Below are positions 32,627-44,411 of a stretch of 64,000 bases of DNA, one piece after another. The stretch is from positions 1-64,000 of the forward strand of contig JAOBSW010000822.1 of NCBI GenBank assembly GCA_026214975.1, given 5' to 3'. Numbering within the stretch: position 1 is the stretch's first letter; the number at the start of each line of letters is the position of its first letter. This stretch comes from Gentiana macrophylla. Lineage: Eukaryota > Streptophyta > Magnoliopsida > Gentianales > Gentianaceae. The position numbers and the translations under genes were made by a program. Under the pieces are notes generated by a model. That model was not told the origin of the DNA. It saw only the letters and a list, made by a program, of their open reading frames with translations, and made no database searches.

Positions 32627-34740
32627 TTGGCCACACGAAGTATAGCTGCTGGGAGATCCATGGGAAGCCAAACTGGAAGAATAAAGGCACTCAGAATCAA
32701 GGGCAAGCAAGGGCTAATCAAGTCTCTTCTGATCTGGGGCATTCATCTCAATCAGGACCTATTCCCCTCTCTCAGGAACAATTAGAGCAACTCAGTAAAA
32801 TTCTAGCTTCACAGCTTTCCTTAAATCCTAAACCAAACTGTTCTTCTGAATCAGGTATTTTTTTCATTTTGCCTACTACATAGGAGTCAGTCACCAAATA
32901 CAGTGGATAGTTGACTCAGGAGCAACTGACCATATGACTGGTTCCTCTGATCTGTTTAAAAACCACCTTCCATGTGCAGGAAATCAAAAAGTAAGACTTG
33001 CAAATGGATCTCTCTCATCCATCCAAATCAATCCAAACCTAATCCTCAATGATGTACTTCATGTTCCAAATTTGTCATGCAATATGTTATCTATATGCAA
33101 ATTAACTCATGAACAGAGTTGCATTGCTATTTTTTCTAAAAATGGTTTTGTGTTTCAGGAGCAACATTGGGGAAGATGATTGACAGGTCTAAACTCATTG
33201 GGGGGCATTATATATTGGATCAGGAAGCTATCTCAGACAAGGGTTCTCTACTGAAAGGATGTTATCTCGCAGATTCCTTAGACAATCAGAATAAGAATGA
33301 AAATAAAGTGATTGTAATGCATAGAAGGCTAGGTCACCCCAGTTTTTCTTACATGCAAAAATTATTTCCTGAACCTTTTTTTGAATAATAAAGCTGCATC
33401 TTTTCATTGTGATGTTTGTATCCTTGCAAAGCAAACTAGCAAAGTAGGAGTGTGTACCAGACTCAGCCATATGTCCCCTCAAACCCTTTCACCATGATCC
33501 ACAGTGATGTATGGGGACCATCTAGGGTCACTACCTTAAATGGAAAGAGGTGGTTCATCACTCTAATTGATGATCACACCAGACTTACCTGGGTTTATCT
33601 AATGAAAGATAAGTCTGAAGTAGAAATTGTTTTCAAACAATTTTATGAAATAGTAACAACACAATTTCACACACAAATCAAGAATTTGAGAAGTGACAAT
33701 CGCACTAAGTATTTTTACCAATACTTAGGTGGGTACCTTATTGAAAAAGGAGTTGTGCATCAAAGTTCTTGTATAAAAACCCCCCAACAAAATGGGATAG
33801 CAGAACGCATGAACAGACACCACCTTGAAGTGGCTAGATGTTTGTTAGTCTCCTCAAAATGTACAAAAACATCCTGGGGAGAGGCAGTACTGACAACCAC
33901 ACACCTAATCAATAGGGTGCCCTTCAAGGTTATTGGGTATAAGACACCCATAAGTATGTTTCAAACATGTTTTCCAAACAAATAGATTGGTGAACAATAT
34001 GCCTTCAGAGGTTTTTGGGTGCATTGCATACACACATCTGTATAATCAAGGGAAATTGGACCCAAGATGAAAGAAGTGTTGTTTCATTGGGTATTCACCA
34101 ACAAAAAAAGGCTACAAATGTTTTGACTACGAAACTAAAAAATCTATAGTCACTATGGATGTAACCTTCCTTGAAAACAACATGTTCTTTGATCCTGGTC
34201 AATTTCAGGGAGAGTCCTACACTAATAGTAGAAACATGATATATGATTTTTTTAGGCCTAGATTTAGATTTTAAAGTGAACAATAATTCTAATTCTCATA
34301 ATAAGGAAATTTGTGATCATGAGAGCCAAGGTAAGACCAGTGACAATGACAAAGGTCCTGTTCCTGGCCCTTCAATTGGTCAAACCCTTCATTCCATGAG
34401 AAAACCTATGTGAGAAAGTTCCCTAAGAAGGTAACTAAGCAACCTAATGAATCTAGACCTGAACATGAGTCTGACCATGAGTTGAACCTTGGTGGTTGGT
34501 GACCAGACAGATCGATATGAGGTGGTCCAAGCCTCGAACTGATTCACCAAATTCTGAGAAATCAGAATCTGACTTTCAAGATTCTGATAGCCCTAAACCC
34601 AGAAAAACCAAAATCCATCTAACAGAGCAAGAACGTTTACTCTTTGACGTACCTATAGGTGTCAGAAAAAACACGCTGAGCCTGCACTCAACATCCCATT
34701 TCAAAATACCTCTCATATGCCAAACTGTCTCCTTCCTATA
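32627..34740 (+). pseudogene. Cop-4 gag end, protease and integrase
   Basis: gag end with QGQARANQVSSDLG and SQEQLEQLSKILASQLS. Protease IVDSGATDHMTGSSDLF (D-S-G intact) in 32900-33179. HHCC region MHRRLGHPSFSYMQKLF and CDVCILAKQT across a frameshift at 33385. Integrase core in the open frame 33452-33985: HSDVWGPSRV, TLIDDHTRLTWVYL, RSDNRTKYFYQ and QQNGIAERMNRHHLE, so all three acidic residues are present. Linker frames to 34740 are shifted several times. Start codons shown by frames are internal to the polyprotein. Confidence 0.82.
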
Positions 34741-34757
34741 AAGCCTTCACCCCAGCC

Positions 34758-36296
34758 TTGTCATCTACCACTATACCTAAATACATGCAAGAAGCTCTTA
34801 GGGTTCCTGAGTGGAGAGAAGCAGTCTTGGAAGAGATGAGGGCACTAAAGAAGAATGGAACTTGGGAGGTGGTAGCCTTGCCAAGGGGGAGAAAGAGAGT
34901 TGGTTGCAGTTGGGTGCTTGTAGTTAAGTATAATTCTTATGGGAGTATTCAGAGACACAAGGCCGGGTTGGTAGTTAGGGGATTCTCACAAACCTATGGT
35001 CTGGATTACTCAGAGACATTTTCCCCTGTAGCTAAGTTGAATACTATCAGGGTATTGTTGGATGTGGCTGTGGCCCTGGATTGGCCCCTCAGCCAGTTGG
35101 ATGTAAAAAATGATTTCCTTAATGGGGAGCTAAAGGAAGAAATTAACATGGATCCTCCACCTAGGTTCACAGATCAGTTTGGAGGGGGAGTGTGCAGGCT
35201 GAAAAGGTCATTGTATGGACTGAAGCAGAGTCCTAGAGCATGGTTTGAGAGGTTTATGAAGTTTGTGAGGAGTCTGGGCTTCACCCAAGGAAGATCTGAT
35301 CACACCTTGTTCACAAAGAGGTCTGGTGAAGGGAGAGTAATTGTCTTAATTGTGTATGTTGATGACATCATTCTAACTGAAAATGATGTGAAGGAAGCAG
35401 CTCAAGTGAAGAGACAACTGGCCTCAGAGTTTGAGATCAAGGATCTTAGCCTCTTGAGGCATTTTCTGGGAATGGAGGTTGTCAGATCTTCTGATGGGTT
35501 GGTTTTGACACAGAGGAAGTACACCAGAGCTGCTGAAAGAAGTAGGCCTAGAAGGGTGTAGGCCTGTAGGCATTCCAATGGAATGCAACCTAAAGTTAGG
35601 GAGTGAAAAGGGTGAACCAGTAGATCTGGGGATGTATCAAAAGCTGGTGGGGAAGGTCATCTATTTGGCTTATACTAGGCCTGATGTGGCCTATGTTGTG
35701 AGTTCTGTAAGTCGATTTATGCACTCCCCTAATGGAATACACTTGGAAGCAATTATAATGATGCTCAGGTACTTGAAATCCATTCCAGGAAGGGGGCTGC
35801 ATTTTAAGAAATCACCTAAGAGGGATGTGTTAGTCTTCATTGGGGTTCTTGTACAAAACACAGGAAATCCATAAATGGTTATTGCACCTATGTGTGGGGG
35901 AATTTGGTAACTTGGAGGAGCAAAAAGCAGGATGTGGTGCCTAGAAGTAGTGCTGAGGCTGAGTTTTGAGGAATGGCACAAGGAATTTGTGAAGGTATAT
36001 GGGTGAAGAAGGTAATGGAAGACATTGGGGATGATGTAACTCTTCTTGTTAAATTGTATTGCGATAATAAGGTTGCAATCAACATTGCAAATGAGCTTGT
36101 GGAGCATGACAGGACCAAGCATGTGGAGATTGACAGGCATTTTATCAAGGAGAAGTTGGAGAGTGGTCAGTTCTGCATTCCTTTCCTACCCTCTGTCAAG
36201 CAGATTGCAGATGGTCTAACCAAAGCTTTGGGGAAGGCTGATTTTGACAGTTTTGTGAGCAAGTTGGGCTTGATCAACATCTTCACTCCAACTTGA
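34758..36296 (+). pseudogene. Cop-4 reverse transcriptase-RNase H
   Basis: Open frame 34758-35561: [70 protein letters not shown] and LIVYVDDIILTEND (YVDD intact). A frameshift at about 35530, then RLVGKVIY-like sequence to 35874, another shift, and RNase H end 35973-36296 with LYCDNKVAINIANE and HDRTKHVEIDRHFIKEKLES, ending INIFTPT. Three indels separate it from an intact frame. Confidence 0.85.
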
Positions 36297-36303
36297 GGGG
36301 GAG

Positions 36304-36571
36304 TGTTGGAAGTTGGGGTTATTTTGGTCCTTTCTACGTATTATTATTATCTCTTCTTCTATTTATTATTGCGAGCCAGTTTATAAGGCCTTTTTTTATT
36401 TTTGATAAGTTAGGATTTAGTGGCAGAATAAAGAATGCAGCCTAATTTTACTTAGTAGGTAAGTTTCATGGTTTCTAGGAAGATTAGGGCTTCCTATTTT
36501 TGTATAAATAAGTGGCTGCTACGTTGATTAATATATGAATCACGGTTTTCTGTGTTAACCTTTTTACAACA
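36304..36571 (+). repeat. Cop-4 3' LTR
   Basis: TGTTGGAAGTTGGGG after the purine tract AACTTGAGGGGGAG, to CTTTTTACAACA. 268 bp. Cop-3 RT coding resumes at 36572. Confidence 0.8.
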
Positions 36572-37041
36572 GATATCTTCAATGTCATTCTAATCATACC
36601 ATGTTTGTTCACCATAAGAGCAAGAAAATGACAGTGCTTATTGTTTATGTTGATGATATCATCATTACTGGTGATGATCCTCAAGCAATATCCAACTTAA
36701 AAAGTTTCTGGGCTAACAAGTTCGAGGTTAAGGATCTTGGCTCTCTCAAATATTTCCTTGGCATGGAAATTGATACGACTAAGGAAGGCATATATGTTTG
36801 TCAAAGAAAATACACATTGGATCTCCTCAAAGAAACTGGATTCCTTGGCTGCAAACCTGCCATTTCACCCACTGACGCTAATCCCAATCTCAATGGTACT
36901 CATGATGATAAAGTTGTTGATGAAGGCCAATATCAAAGACTTGTGGGCAAACTTTTTTTATCTCTCCCACATAAGACCCTGCATATCTTATGACGTCAGT
37001 TTAGCCGGTCAATTTACGCATCAGTCCAAAAGGAGACATCT
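36572..37041 (+). pseudogene. Cop-3 reverse transcriptase segment
   Basis: Reads CHSNHTMFVHHKSKKMTV, then LIVYVDDIIITGDD (YVDD), KFEVKDLGSLKYFLGMEID, a GFLGCKPA block and GQYQRLVGKL before a frame change near 36950, continuing to HQSKRRHL at the Cop-5 insertion. The N-terminal half of RT is missing. Confidence 0.85.
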
Positions 37042-37285
37042 TGTTGGAAAAGGTAAAAGAGAACAATTGTTCTTGTTATTTTATTCACTGACTGCACAGT
37101 CTTATTTATACAACTGGTGGAAACCCTAATCTTCACGAATTTGAGGAACTTACTAATCAGGACTCTTTGACCACCGCCACCCTTAAACCCTAAGGAAAAT
37201 ACTTGCCTTATATCACGGCTACATATAAATAAATAATAAAACAGAATTTATAACAAATACTCCTCGTATTCTAACTCTTTCAACA
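37042..37285 (-). repeat. Cop-5 3' LTR
   Basis: 244 bp, plus strand TGTTGGAAAAGG to ACTCTTTCAACA. The purine tract (element strand CAACTTGAGGGGGAG) follows at 37286-37300. Element-strand start TGTTGAAAGAG. Confidence 0.92.
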
Positions 37286-37292
37286 CTCCCCC

Positions 37293-39081
37293 TCAAGTTG
37301 GAGCGAAGATATTGGACAAGCCCAACTTGCCCACAAACTCATCAAACCCTGCTCTTCCCAATGCCTTTGTCCATGCAATCTGCCTTGAGGAGGGAAGGAA
37401 AGGAACACAGAACAGACCATTTTCCAGCTTTTCTTTAATAAAATGCCTGTCAATTTCCACGTGTTTGGTTCTGTCATGCTGGACTGGCTCATTTGCTATC
37501 TCTATGGCAGCCTTGTTGTCATAGTATAGTTTCATGGGTTGTGAGAAACCCGCTCCCAGATCTTCCATCACATTTTTTATCCACAGTCCTTCACATATAC
37601 CCTGTGCCATGGCTCTAAACTCAGCCTCCGCACCACTCCTTGCAACGACATCCTGTTTTTTGCTCCTCCATGTCACAAGGTTTCCCCACACATAGGTACA
37701 ATACCATGTTATGGACCTCTTATCCTTATTGCAGCCACCCCAGTCTGCGTCAGTGAAAATGGACACTTCCCTTCTGTTAGATTTCTTGAAGTACAACCCT
37801 CTCCCAGGTGCAGTCTTCAAGTACCTCAACAATCTCCTAGCTGCTTCAAGATGAAACTCATTTGGTGAGTGCATGAACTGACTTAGTGTCCCAACTGCAT
37901 ATGACACATCTGGCAAGGTATGGGCAAGGTATATCAACTTGCCAATTAATTTCTGATATCCTTCCACATTAACTGATTTTCCCTTGACACTTCCCAATTT
38001 AAGGTTGCACTCCATAGGTGTCCAGGCTGGTCTGCACCCTTCTAAACCTGTTTCCTTGAGAAGGTCTAATGTATACTTTCTCCGAGTCATTATCAGCCCC
38101 TCTGATGACCTAGCAACTTCCATTCCCAAGAAATGTCTCAAGGGCCCCAGATCCTTGATTTCAAACTCTGATGACAGTTTGCTTTTCACCCAGGTTGCTT
38201 CTTTAGCATCATTTCCTATGAGGATAATATCATCAACATAAACAATTAACACTGTGATCTTTCCTCCCCCAGATTTTTTTATAAACAGTGTGTAATCTGA
38301 CCTCCCTTGTGTGAATCCAACACTTTTTAGGAACTTCATGAATATGTCAAACCAAGCCCTTGGGCTCTGTTTAAGCCCATACAAGGATTTTTTTCAGCTT
38401 ACACACCCTGTTCACAAACCTATCAGTGAACCCTGGTGGTGGTTCCATGTACACCTCCTCCTTCAGCTCCCCATGAAGGAATGCATTTTTTACATCCAGT
38501 TGATTAAGTGGCCAGTCTAGGTTTACTGCCACAGAAAGCAGTATCCTTATAGTGTTTAGTTTGGCCACTGGGGAAAAAGTCTCTGCATAGTCTATGCCAT
38601 ATGTCTGTGAGTACCCCTTGGCTACTAACCTAGCCTTGTGTCTTTGGATACTCCCATCAGAATTGTACTTGATCACAAATACCCATTTACACCCCACAGT
38701 TTTCCTTCCTCTAGGCAGGGTCACAACTTCCCAGGTGTCATTCTTTCTTAGTGCCCCCATCTCTTCCAGAACTGCTTCTCTCCACTCAGGAACCCTAAGG
38801 GCTTCTTGTATGTCCTTGGGAATTGTGGTAGATGAAATAGCTGCGGTGAAGGCTTTATATTTAGGGGATAATTGTGTATATGAGAGGAATTTGGAGATGG
38901 CGTGTTTAGTGCAACTTCTGGTAGGTTTTCTGATTGCTATAGGTACATCTAGGAGAAGTTTTTCTTGGGTTGAAAGAGGGAGTTCCTCCCCCTTTTTTAG
39001 AGTAGGGAGGGAGGATTCATGGGATTCATTTGTTTCAGAGGATTCAGAGTCAAGAGACTCAGAATCAGAGTTTCCAGACAA
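37293..39081 (-). pseudogene. Cop-5 reverse transcriptase-RNase H
   Basis: Frame 39081-38371: serine-rich linker, then [61 protein letters not shown] single-base change in the T-run at 38386-38392 shifts the frame; 38384-37293 (363 residues) then carries [41 protein letters not shown], and RNase H with TDADWGGCNKDKRS, WRSKKQDVVARSGAEAEFR and RTKHVEIDRHFIKEKL. All catalytic motifs are intact. The homopolymer position makes a consensus error possible. Confidence 0.9.
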
Positions 39082-39117
39082 CTGAGCCTCAGAATCTATG
39101 TTGTCTATATGCTCAGT

Positions 39118-40849
39118 CTAGGTGTTTGGTTCAGCAACAGCTTCAGGGACTGATTGTTGTCCTGCCTCAATCTGATTTCTAGATGCCTTCTTAGGGTGCT
39201 TCCTCACATAAGTCTTCCCCTTGAAAATTTGGTCATTTTCTGGAGGATTAGGAACAGCAGTTACTGATTCTGTTGAGTCAGTGCTGATTCCTCCTCCAGC
39301 TTGACAGTCATCATCATCACAAGTCCTTAAGTCATCAGAGCCAAGGTCAAATTTAGTTTTGTGGTTTAGGAAATTATATCCTACATTTAATTCATTGAAA
39401 GCATTTGTTTCACCCTTTTTCTCCCCCTGAAATTGGACCTTATCAAAGAACATGTTTTCTTCAAAGAAGGTTACAGCCATTGTGATGATGAACTTACCAG
39501 TTTCATTATCATAACATTTGTAACCCTTCTTTGTAGGAGAGTATCCCACAAAGATACATCTCTTTGATCTAGGTTCCAATTTCCTTTGATTGTGAGTGTG
39601 TGTGTAAGCAGTGCACCCAAAAACCTTCAAAGGGAGTTTGCCAATGAGTCTGTTTTGAGGAAAACAGGTTTCAAACAGGTTTAAAGGTGTTTTAAAACTG
39701 AGTACTCTAGAGGGCATCCTGTTGATCAAATATGTGGCAGTTAGGACAGCTTCTCCCCAAAATGTCTTAGGGCATTTTGAGGTTATTAAGAGTGTCCTAG
39801 CTACTTCCAGAAGGTGTCTGCTCTTTCTCTCTGCAACACCATTTTGTTGTGGGGTTTTAATGCAGGAGCTTTGATGAACAATTCCTTTCTCAACAAGGTA
39901 TCCATCTAGGTATTGGTTGAAGTATTCAGTTCCATTGTCACTCCTTAAAATTTGGATTTGAGTCTGGAACTGAGTCTTCACCATTTCATAAAACTGTTTA
40001 AAAATTGTTTCAACCTCAGATTTTTCCTTCATTAAGAAAACCCAAGTCATTCTAGTGTGATCATCAATAAGAGTTATAAACCACCTTTTGCTATTTAGAG
40101 TGTGCACCCTAGATGGTCCCCAGACATCACTATGTATCATAGTGAAGGGCCTTGAGGGTGTGTAGGGTTTAATAGGATAAATACTTCTATTTTGCTTTGC
40201 AAGAACACATACTTCACATAAAGGTAAAACATTTTTATTATTAGAAAAAAGTCCAAGAAACAACTTTTGCATATAATTAAAACTTGGGTGGCCTAATCTC
40301 CTATGCCACATTAAAATCTGATTCTGATTATTTAAATTTCTTGTGAGATGACATCCTCTCATTAGGGAGTCCTTATTTGATTCACCATCCTCTTCCAGCA
40401 CATAGAGACCACCAATCAGCCTAGACTTGCAAATCATCTTCCCCAAAGCCTTGTCCAGAAACACACAGCCATCCTTAGAAAATAGAGCAACACAGTCTAG
40501 TTCAGATGTCAGTTTACATATGGAAATCAGATTACAACAGTTTAGGTACATGTAATACTTCTGTAAGTGTGAGGTTTGGTGTGATTTTGATGGAGCCTTT
40601 CCCAGCAATCACAGAGAATGACCCATCAGCAAGTCTGATTTTATGGTTTCCAGCACAAGGGTCATAATTAAGAAATAAATCAGAGGATCCAGTCATGTGA
40701 TCCGTTGCTCCGGAGTCAACTATCCAATTTATTTCATGACTGGTCCCATAAAAGGCTTTGTGAAGGTAATTACCTGACTCTGCCAAGGAGCATTGAGGAT
40801 TATGGTTCAAGGAGAGTTGAGAGTTTAGGATTTTACTGAGTTGTTCCAA
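39118..40849 (-). pseudogene. Cop-5 protease-integrase
   Basis: Protease WIVDSGATDHMTGSSDLF in 40849-40532. A frame change near 40560, then an open frame to 39118 (496 residues): MWHRRLGHPSFNYMQKLF, CEVCVLAKQNR, HSDVWGPSRV, TLIDDHTRMTWVFL, RSDNGTEYFNQYL, QQNGVAERKSRHLLE (D, D, E present), FGCTAYTHTHNQRKLEPRSK. A TAG at 39118-39120 after VAEPNT separates it from the RT frame, with no other loss. Confidence 0.9.
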
Positions 40850-41830
40850 ATTGTTCTCGAGTGAATTGAAGAGCCCTAGTAGTAGATGAGGACCCTAGGT
40901 CAGAAGCCACCTGATTTGCTCTTCCTGCTCCTTGATTCTGTCCTCCCCTACTGCCCTTATTCCTCCATTCTGGCTTGCCATGTATATCCCAGCATATGTC
41001 CTTAGTGTGGCCAATCTTCTTGCAATGCTCACACTTAGGCTTCTCCTTGTTTGATTTCTGTGTTGACTTCCACCCACAGTAAGTAAGGCATCCTTCTACT
41101 GTAAGGCCTGGTTTGTGCATAACTTTGCGTCTTGATTCTTCTCTTCTTACTTCATAAAAGGTTACTCTGAATGATGGTAGGGGTTTTCTGAGAATTCTAC
41201 CCCTCACCTCATCTAGATCTAGATTTAGGCTTGCCAAGAATGAATAAACTCTTTCATTCTCCTCCCTTTTTTGAATTTTTGTACTATCACCAGGACAGTC
41301 CCAAGTGTCATCATAACACATGTCCAATTCCTGCCAAAGGGTTACAATATCATTGTAGTAAGTGGTTACGTCCCTGGATTCCTGTTTTAAGTTCCAAAGT
41401 CTTCTCTTTAGGTCATAGATCTGTGAAGAGTTCTCCAAGTCAGAGTACATCTCTTTCACAGCATCCCACATGTCCTTGGCAGTGGACAGAAACATATGCG
41501 GTCTGGCAATGGGTGGCTCCATGGAATTTATGAGCCATGCCTTTACCATTGAGTTTTCAGACTTCCAGACGCTTGATTTTGGATCATTTGTTCTTTGGTT
41601 CCTTGCTTGCTCCGGTCAAGAACCCTAACTTTCCTCCGTCATCAACCACCGGTTTGTGGTGCAGGACCACTTCAAGTAGTTCTTGCCATTTAGCTTCTTT
41701 GATACCAGTGAGGTTGAAGAGGAATTTCTTTGTGTTTCCATCTTCTCCCGATGATTTGCTCCGGATCCCGTGTGTTAGCGAGAAGAGCCGGTCCTGGTCA
41801 GTTCTCCGGTGAACGCTGCTCGGTAGTTCA
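40833..41830 (-). pseudogene. Cop-5 gag
   Basis: N-terminal part (41830-41560) contains KLNGKNYLKW-type codons in shifted frames. The frame 41549-40833 reads MVKAWLINSMEPPIARPH, UBN2 region with DLKRRLWNLKQESRDVTTYY and LDLDEVRGRIL, and a zinc knuckle CEHCKKIGHTKDIC. The end overlaps the protease frame. Confidence 0.85.
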
Positions 41831-41872
41831 TCTCGAGAAAAAACAGGGTTTTGAAATTAGTTTTTAATGGAT

Positions 41873-41888
41873 CTAATCTCTGATACCA
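41873..41888 (-). other. Cop-5 primer-binding site
   Basis: The minus strand reads TGGTATCAGAGATTAG directly after the LTR end, tRNA-Met type. Confidence 0.85.
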
Positions 41889-42134
41889 TGTTGGAAAAGG
41901 TAAAAGAGAACAATTGTTCTTGTTATTTTATTCACTGACTGCACAGTCTTATTTATACAACTGGTGGAAACCCTAATCTTCCTGACTTTCAGGAACTTAC
42001 TAATTCAGGACTCTTTGACCAGCCGCCACCCTTAAACCCTAAGGAAAATACTTGCCTTATATCACGGCTACATATAAATAAATAATAAAACAGAATTTAT
42101 AACAAATACTCCTCGTATTCTAACTCTTTCAACA
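41889..42134 (-). repeat. Cop-5 5' LTR
   Basis: 246 bp, identical to the other LTR except near 41978-41990, 42003 and 42022. Confidence 0.92.
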
Positions 42135-42139
42135 CATCT

Positions 42140-42660
42140 CAACCTGGTTCATAGGCTCCTCCGATATCTCAAATCATGTCATGGTCATGTATTGATGCTG
42201 ACCGTGGTGGTTTCCTATTAACAGAAGATCTACCACAGACTACTGTTGATACTTCCGGGGTAACCTTATCACCTGGTGAAGTAAATAACAACCTATTGTC
42301 TCCAGAAGTAGTGCAGAGGCTGAATTGAGGACTCTTGCCGTTGGTGTTTGTGAGGGCATGTGGATGAAGAGAGTTTTACAAGACCCTCCAACTTCCCATT
42401 ACTCCTTCTGTGAAGTATTTTTGTGACAATACCTCTGCGATCAGCATGGCTCAAAACCCTGTCCACCATGACAAATCCAAACATGTGGACATTGACGGCC
42501 ACTTCCTTATGGAAAGGGTGGATTCTAAAGATATTCTCCTTATTCACATGCCTACCACCTATCAACTCACATATTTGTTCACCAAAGTTGTTTCTCCTTC
42601 CAAGTTCCCTGAACTCTGTGGCAAGTTGGGTTGTATCAATATCTACAACTTAGCTAGAGG
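42140..42660 (+). pseudogene. Cop-3 RNase H and polyprotein end
   Basis: Continues Cop-3 coding after Cop-5: LVHRLLRYLKS, then frameshifted RNase H and, from 42410, CDNTSAISMAQNPVHHDKSK, HVDIDGHFLMERV and CGKLGCINIYNLA. The purine tract GCTAGAGGGGG precedes the LTR. Confidence 0.8.
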
Positions 42661-42663
42661 GGG

Positions 42664-43003
42664 TGAAGAAGTAATCAGATTCAGCTGAGAAGAAGTAATC
42701 AGATTCAGCTGAGAAGACCTCAGTTGTGTTCACAACAATTTGAGTTGCTCATTGTGATAATCAAGTTCAAATGTGATAAACCAGATTCGAAGACCACTAG
42801 TTCGAGATGACTAAATGCCTTTGTCTCTTTGTTTTTGTATCATTTATTACTCTATCATGTTACCTACATCTACATTCTAGCCGCTGCAACACCCAACCAA
42901 CTCATAACTACTTGCTGCTTAAGCTTCTCATTGTGACTATTTATACTTCATTTTTATATTGAGTGAATTATCAAGTATTTTTTCAGTTCTCTCTTCTTCT
43001 ACA
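42664..43003 (+). repeat. Cop-3 3' LTR with a 24-bp internal tandem duplication
   Basis: 340 bp from TGAAGAAGTAATCAG to CTTCTTCTACA. GAAGAAGTAATCAGATTC plus six bases is repeated in tandem (42665-42688, 42689-42712), which the 5' LTR lacks. Followed by target duplication CATTG. Confidence 0.82.
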
Positions 43004-43008
43004 CATTG

Positions 43009-43462
43009 AACTAATTAGCCAACACATGACTTGATTGTTTTCAGTCCGCCTGTCGCGGAATTTCGGGTCAGTTGAGAAGGGTGGAGTTGCCTGACCGGTA
43101 AGATAATAGCAGAATTATTACAGATTTTTAATTATTTCATTATTATTCTGTAAAATATTGTTACATTATACATGTGATTTACTAAGTAGTTGAGCCAATG
43201 GATCATTAGTTATACCGTTAGTCTCTCTAAGATTAGACAACTAGGTAGTTGGGAACATTCATTTATTGCTGCAGCTGACTTGTCTAAACATGTTCCTGGT
43301 CCAGCCGATTGGACTCTTTGTACTCTTATTAAACTCTCTTGTAATAACATTAAAAAAAGAGTTCTTCACAAATATGATTCAAATTCTTCATGGTATCAGA
43401 GCTCACTCGATCCTAAACACATTATTTTCAAATTCCTTCAATTTTTCATCCCTTTGTCGAAA
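43009..43462 (+). repeat. Copia LTR end with primer site, host of Cop-6
   Basis: AAATTCTTCA ends at 43390 and is followed by TGGTATCAGAGCTC (43391-43404), an LTR-primer-site junction on the plus strand. The LTR start is not clear in 43009-43390. After the primer site a short leader runs into the Cop-6 insertion at 43463-43467. It is therefore an older truncated copia element. Confidence 0.5.
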
Positions 43463-43467
43463 CATGT

Positions 43468-43783
43468 TATTAGTTGATATTACTTAATATTTAACTATGT
43501 CTCTTTTATTATCAGAATAATCTATTTAATTTGTAACACTTATTTATGATAATCCTATAAAGCATATAAGTGGTTAGATAATTAACTATTAGCTTTCTAC
43601 CTTTAAACCCCCAACTACCTTTTATGAGCCGACTAGCATTTACTCCACTTAACTTCCAACTAGCTTTTACTCCACTCAATTTGTACTACACAACTTGTAA
43701 CCCTTTATATACTTGTAATCTCCACTCAGATTAATAAGAAGAAGATTATTATCTTCATTTCTTTTCTCTTTATCTTTTCTGCA
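43468..43783 (+). repeat. Cop-6 5' LTR
   Basis: 316 bp, TATTAGTTGATATT to CTTTTCTGCA. Directly followed by primer site TGGTATCAGAGC at 43784. Differs from the 3' LTR at a handful of positions. Confidence 0.85.
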
Positions 43784-43797
43784 TGGTATCAGAGCGC
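43784..43797 (+). other. Cop-6 primer-binding site
   Basis: TGGTATCAGAGCGC, initiator tRNA-Met complement. Confidence 0.85.
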
Positions 43798-43856
43798 TGA
43801 AAAATTCAGCCTGCCGATTCATCTTCCCCTGCAAATCTGTTCCTTCCTTCTCAATA

Positions 43857-44090
43857 TGTCTGAATCTGGCACTACAGCTCTTCTGATAAATCTTATCTCA
43901 TTCTATGGGAGGATTTGACAATCCTGCCCACCAAATTACCACCAAGAAACTAAGTGGCAGTGCAAATTACATACAATGGGCTCAATTAGTCCGTATGTAT
44001 ATCACTGGTCGTGGAAAGTTGGGCTTCCTTACTGGTTATGTCAAAAAAACCTGAAGATGAGGAATCTGATGCCTACTATACTTGGGAGAC
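43857..44090 (+). pseudogene. Cop-6 gag, N-terminal part
   Basis: ATG at 43857 gives MSESGTTALLINL; after a frameshift the frame reads GFDNPAHQITTKKLSGSANY and AQLVRMYITGRGKLGFLTGY up to DAYYTWET, where Cop-7 is inserted. The target duplication GAGAC encodes part of WET on both sides. Confidence 0.82.
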
Positions 44091-44350
44091 TGTAAGAAAA
44101 GAGAACCATTTAGGTTTTAACTCTTATGGTTTATTCATAGCCAAGATAGTTAATTTATACAACCAGGAAAGGAAACTTAGTAGACTAAGACACTAATCCA
44201 CTGATTTAGCACATGTGCCTAAATCTTAACAGAATAACAACACATGCCTTATAATCCGGCTACATTCAAGATGGAAAGACAATAATAATAATTAGGAGAT
44301 ATTCTCCATAATTAGGAAATATTTTCAATAACTACCAAATCTTCTCAACA
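44091..44350 (-). repeat. Cop-7 3' LTR
   Basis: 260 bp, plus strand TGTAAGAAAAGAG to ATCTTCTCAACA, followed by purine-tract complement CTCCCCCTCAAGTTGGGG. Confidence 0.9.
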
Positions 44351-44411
44351 CTCCCCCTCAAGTTGGGGAAAAGATATCTATCAGACCCAACTTGCTCACA
44401 AAGTAGTCGAA

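Larger units (their letters stand above)
32593..36571 (+). mobile_element. Cop-4: 5'-truncated copia element within Cop-3
   Basis: From the gag zinc-knuckle end (GHTKYSCWEIHGKP near 32627) through protease, integrase, RT and RNase H to a 3' LTR at 36304-36571. The 5' LTR and most of gag are absent. The left junction carries an imperfect 24-bp direct repeat (32583-32606 and 32612-32635). Close in coding sequence to Cop-5 and Cop-7. Confidence 0.8.
37042..42134 (-). mobile_element. Cop-5: nearly intact copia element (Ale-like), minus strand
   Basis: 5093 bp with LTRs 37042-37285 and 41889-42134, flanked by target duplication CATCT (37037-37041 and 42135-42139). Joining the flanks restores Cop-3 coding (QSKRRHLNLVHRLLRYLK). 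Primer site and purine tract abut the LTRs. The LTRs differ in only three small patches. Coding is broken by about four indels or stops, so it is one of the youngest elements here. Confidence 0.94.
31153..43003 (+). mobile_element. Cop-3: copia element containing Cop-4 and Cop-5
   Basis: Flanked by target duplication CATTG (31148-31152 and 43004-43008). Left LTR 31153-31428, tRNA-Met-like primer site at 31429, gag and protease pieces to 32592, RT at 36572-37037, RNase H at 42140-42660, purine tract, right LTR 42664-43003. Cop-5 splits the RT/RNase H region with its own duplication. Integrase and the first RT half are missing where Cop-4 lies, so Cop-4 arrival was accompanied by a deletion. 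Confidence 0.85.

Noticed and set aside
38594..39085. 163-residue plus-strand frame
   Set aside because: Lies exactly opposite Cop-5 RT and linker; serine/leucine-rich mirror of the sense codons.
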